NCBI GenBank assembly: GCA_031279795.1
Contig: JAITHZ010000092.1
Coordinates: 1-5,373, forward strand
DNA from: Bacteroidales bacterium
Lineage (GTDB): Bacteria > Bacteroidota > Bacteroidia > Bacteroidales > WRGA01
Direction of reading: 5' to 3'
Length of the DNA: 5,373 nt
Below the pieces are notes generated by a model. That model did not search any database and was not told where the DNA came from. It saw only the letters and a list, made by a program, of their open reading frames with translations. This document shows positions 1 through 5,330 of the stretch, piece by piece. The translations under genes and the position numbers were made by a program. Positions within the stretch are counted from its first letter, which is position 1; the number at the start of each line of letters is the position of its first letter.

Positions 1-521
1 ATATTGCTTCGGTAAAGACCGGATTAAAAGCTTTTTACGAATCCACAGGCATGCGTTATGTATCATCGCATCCCATGTTCGGGCCAACATTTGCCAACCT
101 TGCCAACCTCTCGTCAGAAAATGCTATCCTGATTTCTGAATCTGATCATTTGGGAAAAGTGTTTTTTAAAGACTTATACAATATGCTGAAATTGAATATT
201 TTTGAATATACATTCAATGAACATGACGAAACGATTGCCTATTCTCTGTCAATTCCTTTCGCTTCGACACTGGTTTTTGCTTCGGTAATGAAACACCAGG
301 AAGCGCCAGGTACTACGTTCAAAAAACACATGAACATCGCACGTGGATTGCTTTCAGAAGACGATTACCTGTTGACGGAAATCCTCTTTAATCCGCATAC
401 GTCGAAGCAAGTGGAAGAAATACGCAGACAGCTCGCCGTCTTACTTGATATCATTAAAGAAAAAGACAGCGAAGCAATGAAACACTTTTTGATAAATGTC
501 AGGAGAAATATTGCCGAATAA
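1..521 (+). CDS. tyrA: Prephenate dehydrogenase, C-terminal part (5' end outside window)
   Basis: Converts prephenate to 4-hydroxyphenylpyruvate with NAD(P)+ in tyrosine synthesis (cytoplasmic). The reading frame is open from the window edge: the first full codon is at position 3, giving 172 visible residues, so the ATG at 51 is internal and not the start. The visible part begins in the end of the Rossmann domain (IASVKTG) and soon reaches SSHPMFGP (bases 63-86), the hallmark of the family; its histidine (codon 69-71) lines the prephenate site in characterised TyrA enzymes. The rest is the all-helical C-terminal dimerisation domain, ending IRRNIAE-like at NVRRNIAE. About 80-90 N-terminal residues with the nucleotide-binding glycine motif are missing because of the window edge, judging from the usual length of about 255-260 in this group. 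No fused chorismate mutase or ACT domain follows. In Bacteroidota this gene usually ends a pheA/aminotransferase/DAHP synthase cluster, which would lie to the left. The family call is firm. Confidence 0.9.
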   Translation, partial: IASVKTGLKAFYESTGMRYVSSHPMFGPTFANLANLSSENAILISESDHLGKVFFKDLYNMLKLNIFEYTFNEHDETIAYSLSIPFASTLVFASVMKHQEAPGTTFKKHMNIARGLLSEDDYLLTEILFNPHTSKQVEEIRRQLAVLLDIIKEKDSEAMKHFLINVRRNIAE

Positions 522-584
522 AAGTTAATTTCCGCCTGAAACTATCATAAATTATTTATTTTTATTTTTAAATTAAAATTTTAT
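522..584 (+). promoter_or_regulatory. A/T-only leader upstream of the PIN-PhoH gene
   Basis: The 63-bp gap between the tyrA stop and the PIN-PhoH start becomes pure A/T from 547 and stays so up to the AT of the ATG at 585. It includes the near-palindrome ATAAAT-T-ATTTAT (547-559) followed by T-rich sequence. No Shine-Dalgarno sequence is present. This fits Bacteroidota, where an unstructured A/T-rich leader, not anti-SD pairing, favours initiation. I see no clear TAnnTTTG box, so I cannot say whether a promoter lies here or the gene is read through from tyrA. The T-rich stretch after the small palindrome could end some tyrA transcripts, but the stem has no G or C and would be very weak. Confidence 0.4.
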
Positions 585-1907
585 ATGGCAAAAAAGAATT
601 TTGTGTTGGATACAAATGTCATTTTGCATGATTACAAATGCCTTGATAATTTTCAGGAAAATGATGTTTACATTCCGCTCATCGTGCTGGAAGAATTAGA
701 CAAATTCAAAAAAGGCAGCGATCAGATTAATTACAATGCACGGGAATTTGTTCGCCACCTGGACAGTGTGACCGACGATAACCTTTTTTCAAAAGGCACT
801 TCGCTGGGCGAAGAAAAAGGACGCTTGTTTGTTGTCGCGCGGAGTGGGTATAACGAATTGCTGGAAAAGGCTTTTGCCGAACGTTCGCCCGATAACCGGA
901 TTCTGTCTGTGGCGCTGAATTTGAAAGAGAAACAGCCAACAGTAAAAACCGTTCTCATATCGAAAGATATTAATTTGCGAATGAAAGCACGTTCGCTGGG
1001 TGTCGTAGCTGAAGATTACATCAACGACAAAGTGCTGGGCGTCGATATTTTTGAAAAAGCACACGAAGTCTTTGACAATATTGACCAGGCTACTATTGAC
1101 CGTCTTTACAGCAACAGAACGGGGATTCCGGTTGAAGAATTTGAATTGCCTCAGCAGCTGACGCCCAACGACTGTTTTGTCCTTAATGGATTGAATGCCT
1201 CTGTATTAGCCCGTTACAATCCATTTACGCGCATGATTACGCGCGTTATCAAAGAACGCAATTACGGCATCGAACCGCGCAACGCCGAACAAAGTTTCGC
1301 CTTTGAAATTTTAAATGATACCGAAATAAAACTCGTAGGATTGACCGGAAAAGCCGGAACCGGTAAAACGCTGCTGGCGCTGGCGTCGGCTTTGCGGCAA
1401 AGTGATCTGTACAAGCAAATCTTACTGGCTCGGCCTATTGTTTCGCTGGCAAACAAAGACATAGGCTTTTTGCCTGGTGACGAAAAACAGAAAATAGCGC
1501 CTTATATGCAGCCTTTGTTCGACAACCTGACGGTGATTAAAAACCAGTTGAATCCCAATGGCACAGAAATTAAACGCATTGATGAAATGCAGAAATCCGG
1601 CCATTTAGTGATTGAAGCCTTGGCGTTTATTCGTGGCAGAAGCCTTTCTGAAACTTTCTGCATCATTGACGAAGCACAAAATCTGACGCCACATGAGATA
1701 AAAACCATTATCACACGTGCAGGAGAAGGAACGAAAATGGTATTCACCGGAGATATGCAACAGATTGATTCTCCATATCTTGATTCTCAATCCAACGGAC
1801 TGGCATACATGATTGACAAAATGAAGGGCCAGAATATTTTTGCGCATGCCAATCTGGTGAAAGGCGAACGAAGCCTCCTGTCGGAACTGGCCAGTGGGTT
1901 GCTGTAA
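585..1907 (+). CDS. PIN domain-PhoH family ATPase fusion (PhoH2/YlaK type)
   Basis: A 440-residue fusion of an N-terminal PIN nuclease domain (about 4-150) and a C-terminal PhoH P-loop NTPase domain (about 225-440). The PIN acidic set is complete: D9 in VLDTNV, E37 in LEEL, D103 in SPDNRI and D128 in SKDIN, so metal-dependent RNase activity is plausible. The ATPase part has Walker A GKAGTGKT (255-262), Walker B IIDEAQN (360-366, D362/E363), a motif III-like TGDMQQ (388-393) and GERS near the end (427-430) with a possible arginine finger, as in SF1-type helicases. Proteins of this layout (PhoH2, B. subtilis YlaK) are thought to unwind and cut RNA; the substrate in Bacteroidota is unknown to me. 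The ATG at 585 is chosen because the PIN motif begins six residues later. Length is normal and no motif is missing. The gene stands apart from its neighbours by gaps of 63 and 272 bp. The family is certain, the cellular role is not. Confidence 0.93.
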   Translation: MAKKNFVLDTNVILHDYKCLDNFQENDVYIPLIVLEELDKFKKGSDQINYNAREFVRHLDSVTDDNLFSKGTSLGEEKGRLFVVARSGYNELLEKAFAERSPDNRILSVALNLKEKQPTVKTVLISKDINLRMKARSLGVVAEDYINDKVLGVDIFEKAHEVFDNIDQATIDRLYSNRTGIPVEEFELPQQLTPNDCFVLNGLNASVLARYNPFTRMITRVIKERNYGIEPRNAEQSFAFEILNDTEIKLVGLTGKAGTGKTLLALASALRQSDLYKQILLARPIVSLANKDIGFLPGDEKQKIAPYMQPLFDNLTVIKNQLNPNGTEIKRIDEMQKSGHLVIEALAFIRGRSLSETFCIIDEAQNLTPHEIKTIITRAGEGTKMVFTGDMQQIDSPYLDSQSNGLAYMIDKMKGQNIFAHANLVKGERSLLSELASGLL

Positions 1908-1964
1908 TTCAAAAGTCATGTTAAACTATTAAACTATGAAAAATATATAAATCATAGCATAAAT

Positions 1965-1989
1965 GATTTTTTGGGAGGATTTTTTGGGA
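1965..1989 (+). repeat. Direct repeat of GATTTTTTGGGA, two copies
   Basis: Two perfect 12-bp copies (1965-1976 and 1978-1989) are separated by one G, giving a 13-bp period. A spacing a little over one helical turn would suit two protein sites on one DNA face, but a simple local duplication explains it equally well. It starts 58 bp after the PIN-PhoH stop and lies about 120 bp upstream of the promoter candidate. Confidence 0.6.
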
Positions 1990-2030
1990 AAATTGCCGGT
2001 TGAATGATTGCAACCTGCAGGAAATCTTGC

Positions 2031-2070
2031 ACTGGAAATTATCCCGTTTTTAACTCCAGACATTTCCAGT
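2031..2070 (+). terminator. 9-bp inverted repeat, possible weak terminator or operator
   Basis: The arms ACTGGAAAT (2031-2039) and ATTTCCAGT (2062-2070) are perfectly complementary, with a 22-nt loop. The right arm is followed by CTTTTGTTGT, a broken T tract. As RNA this makes a 9-bp stem with only three G-C pairs and a long loop, so termination would be weak. It lies 124 bp after the PIN-PhoH stop and 40 bp before the promoter candidate, so it could end the PIN-PhoH transcript or serve as a dyad binding site. The repeat is certain, the function is a guess. Confidence 0.3.
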
Positions 2071-2109
2071 CTTTTGTTGTCAAAATAAATTTTACAGAAT
2101 AATTACCGG

Positions 2110-2135
2110 TTGTTGGATATTAATTTGTATTTTTG
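2110..2135 (+). promoter_or_regulatory. Candidate Bacteroidota-type promoter for the five-gene run
   Basis: TATTTTTG at 2128-2135 matches the Bacteroidota -7 consensus TAnnTTTG exactly. Upstream TTG triplets lie at 2110-2112 and 2113-2115, 15 and 12 nt before it, shorter than the usual spacing of about 19-21 for the -33 TTG element, so the upstream half is imperfect. Transcription would start near 2142 and leave an A/T-rich leader of roughly 38 nt before the ATG at 2180. Position and the -7 match make it the best promoter candidate in the window. Confidence 0.5.
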
Positions 2136-2179
2136 CAATTTCAATTAGAACTTATTATTAACACATAATAAAACATATA

Positions 2180-2608
2180 ATGATGCAACTGACCGCAAAA
2201 CTGGCATTAGTCCTTCCGGCAGAAACCGGAGTAGGCAGAAACGGAGAATGGAAAAAACAGCAACTCGTCCTCGAAACGGACGGTCAATATCCGAAAAAAA
2301 TTTGCATAATAGTTTGGGGCGATAAAATCAATATAGCGCAATTGAAGATTGGCGAGCAGCTGACGGTTGATTTTGACGTTGAAAGCCGCGAATTTAACGG
2401 ACGTTGGTACACCGACATCAAAGCATGGAAAATCGAACGGGCTGGCCAGGCGCCAATTGTACCTCCACTTCCCGATTACGGTGCGCCTGCCGGTTATGAC
2501 ACTCCGCCTCCGCCAGTTGATTATACCGCATCCATGACGGGTGGAGCCGCCGATTACGGTGCATACAGCCCTGCCGAGCCGTCTTCTTCCGATGACTTGC
2601 CTTTTTAA
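2180..2608 (+). CDS. DUF3127 family protein with SSB-like C-terminal tip
   Basis: A 142-residue protein. Residues 1-87 fit the DUF3127 family: a strand-rich segment with GEWKKQQLVLET (22-33), QYPKK (36-40), VESREFNGRW (67-76) and TDIKAWKIE (78-86). As I recall, the family is treated as an OB-fold, SSB-like domain; the sequence alone does not prove DNA binding. Residues 88-137 form a Pro/Tyr/Gly/Ser-rich, probably disordered linker containing DYGA twice (99-102, 125-128). The last residues are SSSDDLPF, closely resembling the acidic DDxPF tip by which bacterial SSB recruits partner enzymes. There is no signal peptide or membrane segment. Two ATGs stand in tandem (2180 and 2183); either may start, and the second gives 141 residues. 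It heads a tight gene run, 3 nt before the next gene. A role in binding single-stranded DNA or RNA is inferred, not shown. Confidence 0.85.
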   Translation: MMQLTAKLALVLPAETGVGRNGEWKKQQLVLETDGQYPKKICIIVWGDKINIAQLKIGEQLTVDFDVESREFNGRWYTDIKAWKIERAGQAPIVPPLPDYGAPAGYDTPPPPVDYTASMTGGAADYGAYSPAEPSSSDDLPF

Positions 2609-2611
2609 GAA

Positions 2612-3079
2612 GTGGAAAAATTGATAAATTTACCGGCTTTTTCACCACAAATTCGGGACTTTTCAGGAAAAAAACTGATTTTCGACCGCTTGCGAAAGAA
2701 ATACGTTGCCTTGACCCCCGAAGAATGGGTACGACAGCATTTTGTCAATTACCTGCTGACTTGCAAACACTATCCTGCAGGACGTATCGGTAATGAAATA
2801 TCGCTGAAATATAATGGATTGAAAAAACGTTGTGATACGGTTGTTTACGACCATTTCGGGCATCCGCTGATGCTTGTTGAATACAAAGCGTCGACTACAG
2901 CAATTTCGCAGGAAGTATTCGACCAGATTGCGCGCTATAACCTGACGATGAGGGCGCCTTATCTTGCAGTCAGTAATGGAATACGCCATTATTGCTGTCA
3001 GATGAATTATGGCGAGGGAACATATTGCCTGCTGAACGAAATACCGGATTATCCGGAATTAGCTGGAAAAAATAACTGA
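2612..3079 (+). CDS. Stand-alone HsdR_N-type PD-(D/E)xK nuclease-fold protein
   Basis: A 155-residue protein matching the type I restriction enzyme R-subunit N-terminal nuclease domain family (HSDR_N_2 type). The nuclease core looks intact: E62 in the preceding helix region (GNEISL), D75 in RCDTVVYD, E90-Y-K92 in LVEYKAS, then Q105xxxY109 (QIARY), the extra motif known from HsdR and RecB-like nucleases. The conserved segment YVALTPEEWVRQHF (31-44) lies before the core. No helicase, methylase or specificity gene is nearby, so this is not a restriction system. The start is a GTG at 2612, three bases after the DUF3127 stop; no in-frame ATG upstream fits as well, and the N-terminus reads like relatives I know from Bacteroidota. 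These often sit near holA; here the neighbour is an SSB-tailed protein, suggesting DNA repair or replication work. Substrate and activity are unknown. Confidence 0.85.
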   Translation: MEKLINLPAFSPQIRDFSGKKLIFDRLRKKYVALTPEEWVRQHFVNYLLTCKHYPAGRIGNEISLKYNGLKKRCDTVVYDHFGHPLMLVEYKASTTAISQEVFDQIARYNLTMRAPYLAVSNGIRHYCCQMNYGEGTYCLLNEIPDYPELAGKNN

Positions 3080-3080
3080 A

Positions 3081-3950
3081 ATGTCAACCATCAAACCTCA
3101 AACAGCCATCTTGCTGCTGTACTGTCCGGATAAAGCGGGAATTGTATCGGCAGTTACCGGATTCATTTCTGTCAACAAAGGAAACATCCTGTATCTTGAC
3201 CAGCATGTCGACAGTGTTGATAAAATCCTGTTCATGCGTATTGAATGGGACTTGACGGAATTTATCATTCCAAAAGAAAAAATTAACGAATACTTTCAAA
3301 CACTTTATGCGCAAAAATACGGCATGTACTTTCGCCTGTATTTCAACGATTGCAAGCCTCGAATGGCGCTGTTTGTTTCCGGCATGTCGCATTGCCTGTT
3401 CGATATTTTGGCGCGTTATACGGCAAACGAATGGTTTGTCGAAATTCCGCTGATTATCAGCAACCACAGCAGCCTTCAGGAAGTAGCCAAACGGTTTGGC
3501 ATCGCGTTTCATGTTTTCCCGATTACTCCAGAAAACAAAATAGAACAGGAAACCAGGCAATTGGCTCTCATGCACGAGCTCCGAATAAATTTCATCGTAC
3601 TGGCGCGTTATATGCAAATTGTTTCGGAAAATTTTATCAGTCATTATCCCCACAGAATTATCAATATTCATCATTCGTTTTTGCCGGCTTTCGTTGGCGC
3701 AAAGCCGTATCATGCTGCCTACGAACGAGGTGTGAAACTAATCGGCGCTACCAGCCATTACGTGACGAGCGACCTGGACGCCGGCCCGATTATCGAACAG
3801 GATATTACCCGCATTTCACACAAGGATTCTGTTAATGATTTGATTCATAAAGGACAGGATCTGGAAAAAATTGTCCTTTCTCGCGCCATCGAAAAACATA
3901 TTGAACGTAAAATATTAACATATAAAAATAAAACGATTATTTTCGGATGA
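3081..3950 (+). CDS. purU: Formyltetrahydrofolate deformylase
   Basis: Hydrolyses 10-formyl-tetrahydrofolate to formate and tetrahydrofolate, balancing the one-carbon pool and supplying formate to formate-dependent purine enzymes (cytoplasm). The 289 residues show an N-terminal ACT domain (about 8-85; LYCPDKAGIVSAVTGFI at 13-29) and a C-terminal formyltransferase-like domain (about 93-280). Catalytic residues of the fold are in place: N195 and H197 in INIHHSFLPAF (194-204) and D233 in SDLDAGPII (230-238), with GAKPYHAAY (206-214) and GATSHYVT (222-229) between. HHSFLP and the ACT domain favour PurU over the related PurN transformylase. Length is typical (about 280-290). The ACT domain suggests allosteric control; in E. 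coli PurU glycine inhibits and methionine activates, but that is not visible here. The ATG lies one base after the previous stop, and the gene ends in a 4-bp ATGA overlap with hisH. Confidence 0.95.
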   Translation: MSTIKPQTAILLLYCPDKAGIVSAVTGFISVNKGNILYLDQHVDSVDKILFMRIEWDLTEFIIPKEKINEYFQTLYAQKYGMYFRLYFNDCKPRMALFVSGMSHCLFDILARYTANEWFVEIPLIISNHSSLQEVAKRFGIAFHVFPITPENKIEQETRQLALMHELRINFIVLARYMQIVSENFISHYPHRIINIHHSFLPAFVGAKPYHAAYERGVKLIGATSHYVTSDLDAGPIIEQDITRISHKDSVNDLIHKGQDLEKIVLSRAIEKHIERKILTYKNKTIIFG

Positions 3951-4537
3951 ACATCGCTATCATTAAATACAATGCCGGCAATATTTATTCTGTCGATTAT
4001 GCATTGAAGCGACTGGGAGTTGTGGCAACAGTCACTGACGACGGCGAAACAATACGCACGGCCGACAAAGTGCTTTTCCCCGGGCAGGGAGAGGCAAGTT
4101 CCACAATGGCTTATTTACAGCGTCATGGCCTGGACACGCTGATTCGTAATCTCACGCAGCCGGTACTGGGCATTTGCATTGGTATGCAGCTGCTGTGCCG
4201 CCATTCCGACGAAGGCGATACTCCTTGCCTTGGCGTTTTTGACGCCGACGTAAAACGATTTGTTGCGCAGGCGAAATCCGACAAAATTCCGCACATTGGC
4301 TGGAATACGCTTTCAAGTGTTCGCGAAGGTTTTATTCCGAAAAATCTGGAAAACGAATATGTCTATTTTGTTCACAGCTACTATGTTCCGTTGACAGAAC
4401 AAACGGTTGCTGCAACGGATTATATTCTTCCGTTCAGTTCGGCGTTACAGAAAGACAATTTTTACGCCACCCAGTTTCATCCAGAAAAAAGCGGCGATGT
4501 CGGAGAAAAAATTCTGAAAAGTTTTTTAGATTTGTAA
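3947..4537 (+). CDS. hisH: Imidazole glycerol phosphate synthase, glutaminase subunit HisH
   Basis: Class I glutamine amidotransferase that passes ammonia to HisF, which converts PRFAR to imidazole glycerol phosphate and AICAR (fifth step of histidine synthesis). At 196 residues it has normal length. The catalytic triad is C77 in LGICIGMQL (74-82), H178 and E180 in ATQFHPEKSG (174-183). Other family signatures are KYNAGNIYSV (7-16), PHIGWN (115-120) and FVHSYYV (141-147). One oddity: the oxyanion-strand motif, usually PGVG, reads PGQG here (46-49, Q48 in place of valine). The start ATG overlaps the purU stop in ATGA, which suggests translational coupling. hisA follows after 10 nt; hisF is not in the window and would be expected to the right. 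The assignment is certain. Confidence 0.97.
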   Translation: MNIAIIKYNAGNIYSVDYALKRLGVVATVTDDGETIRTADKVLFPGQGEASSTMAYLQRHGLDTLIRNLTQPVLGICIGMQLLCRHSDEGDTPCLGVFDADVKRFVAQAKSDKIPHIGWNTLSSVREGFIPKNLENEYVYFVHSYYVPLTEQTVAATDYILPFSSALQKDNFYATQFHPEKSGDVGEKILKSFLDL

Positions 4538-4547
4538 TTAACTGATT

Positions 4548-5267
4548 ATGATTGAAATTATTCCTGCAATTGATATTATCGACGGAAAATGCGTACGCCT
4601 GACGCAAGGAGACTACGGACGAAAAAAAATTTATAATGAAAATCCTGTAGAAGTGGCAAAACAGTTTGAAGCGTACGGAATCAGGCGGTTGCACGTCGTT
4701 GATTTGGATGGCGCCAGAGAACAGCATATTGTAAATTACCGGACACTGAGGAAAATTGCAACGCAAACGACATTGATCATTGACTTCGGCGGCGGACTGA
4801 AATCCGACGAAGATTTGGAGATAGCCTTTGACTGTGGCGCGCAACTCATCACTGGAGGCAGCATTGCTGTCAAAAAGCCTGACGTGTTCGAACGCTGGCT
4901 TACGAAATATGGAAGCGAAAAAATTATTCTCGGCGCCGATGTGAAAGACCGGAAAATTGCTGTTGCCGGCTGGCAGGAAGATACGGATTTGGCGTTGATG
5001 CCCTTTTTGAAACAGTACATCCAAAGAGGCATTGTACAGGTCATTTGCACCGATATCGGCAGAGATGGCATGCTGCAAGGCCCTGCAATTGAACTCTATA
5101 AAGAAATTCTGGCGGATTTTCCGGCATTGCACCTGACTGCAAGCGGCGGCGTTGGCTCAATCGCCGACCTGAAAGCGCTCAACAAAGCAAACATCCCGGC
5201 TGTTATCGTTGGAAAAGCCATTTACGAAGGCCGAATCAATCTTCGAGAATTAGGAATTAAGAATTAG
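4548..5267 (+). CDS. hisA: ProFAR isomerase HisA with repeat-encoded C-terminus
   Basis: Isomerises ProFAR to PRFAR, the substrate of HisF-HisH (fourth step of histidine synthesis), in the cytoplasm. The 239 residues form a (beta-alpha)8 barrel built of two half-barrel repeats. The general acid/base aspartates are D9 in PAIDIIDGKCVRL (6-18) and D131 in LGADVKD (128-134). Phosphate-binding loops are GGGLKS (81-86) with GGS (103-105), and TDIGRDGM (168-175) with ASGGVGS (198-204); IVGKAIYEGR (220-229) ends the barrel. HisA and not HisF or PriA is indicated by DIIDGKCVRLTQGDY near the start and by the company of a separate hisH. The last seven codons (ELGIKN and TAG) coincide exactly with three GAATTAR units of the downstream array, so the native C-terminal tail was probably replaced. 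All catalytic parts lie upstream of this point, so the enzyme should be active. Confidence 0.97.
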   Translation: MIEIIPAIDIIDGKCVRLTQGDYGRKKIYNENPVEVAKQFEAYGIRRLHVVDLDGAREQHIVNYRTLRKIATQTTLIIDFGGGLKSDEDLEIAFDCGAQLITGGSIAVKKPDVFERWLTKYGSEKIILGADVKDRKIAVAGWQEDTDLALMPFLKQYIQRGIVQVICTDIGRDGMLQGPAIELYKEILADFPALHLTASGGVGSIADLKALNKANIPAVIVGKAIYEGRINLRELGIKN

Positions 5268-5330
5268 GAATTAGGAATTAAGAATTAAGAATTAAGAATT
5301 AAGAATTAAGAATTAAGAATTAAGAATTAG
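5247..5330 (+). repeat. Tandem heptamer array (GAATTAR)12
   Basis: Twelve perfect, uninterrupted 7-bp units cover 84 bp. Only the seventh base varies, in the order G A G G A A A A A A A G. The first three units lie inside hisA and encode E-L-G-I-K-N-stop; the other nine are intergenic. Because 7 is not a multiple of 3, every forward frame meets G-AAT-TAR, a stop, within three units, and the other strand (YTAATTC) likewise meets TAA. Arrays of A/T-rich heptamers are known from cyanobacteria (STRR sequences) and similar ones occur in some Bacteroidota; copy number is probably unstable through strand slippage. I see no hairpin-forming design, and no function is established by the sequence. Confidence 0.97.

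Larger units (their letters stand above)
1908..2109. other. Intergenic region with short direct repeats, no gene seen
   Basis: This is the upstream part of the 272-bp gap between the PIN-PhoH gene and the DUF3127 gene. It contains an 8-bp tandem pair TTAAACTA (1921-1936), a 12-bp direct repeat GATTTTTTGGGA at 1965-1976 and 1978-1989, the 8-bp palindrome CCTGCAGG (2014-2021) and the inverted repeat listed separately. I find no credible small ORF, tRNA or structured RNA by eye. The stretch is A/T-rich compared with the genes. Confidence 0.6.

Noticed and set aside
51..521. Short complete gene starting at the ATG at 51
   Set aside because: The frame stays open to the window edge and the upstream codons (IASVKTG) match prephenate dehydrogenase, so this ATG is internal.
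2014..2021. CCTGCAGG palindrome, also at 2774-2781, as a shared protein site
   Set aside because: The second copy is inside the HsdR_N coding sequence and the flanks differ, so two copies in 5 kb may be chance.
2612..3079. Type I restriction-modification system
   Set aside because: Only an isolated HsdR_N-like domain is present; there is no helicase part, HsdM or HsdS, and the neighbours are metabolic.
3084..3713. 209-residue open frame on the - strand opposite purU
   Set aside because: It lies wholly antisense to a clear, full-length purU and its translation shows no recognisable domain; it is a by-product of codon use in the real gene.
3350..3835. 161-residue + strand frame inside purU
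   Set aside because: It is a frame-shifted reading of the purU body; purU itself is intact in its own frame, so no frameshift needs explaining.
4434..5132. 232-residue open frame on the - strand opposite hisH/hisA
   Set aside because: Antisense to two certain genes, with Phe/Asn-rich composition and no known motif.
5247..5330. CRISPR array
   Set aside because: The 7-bp units abut directly with no spacers, so this is a simple tandem repeat.
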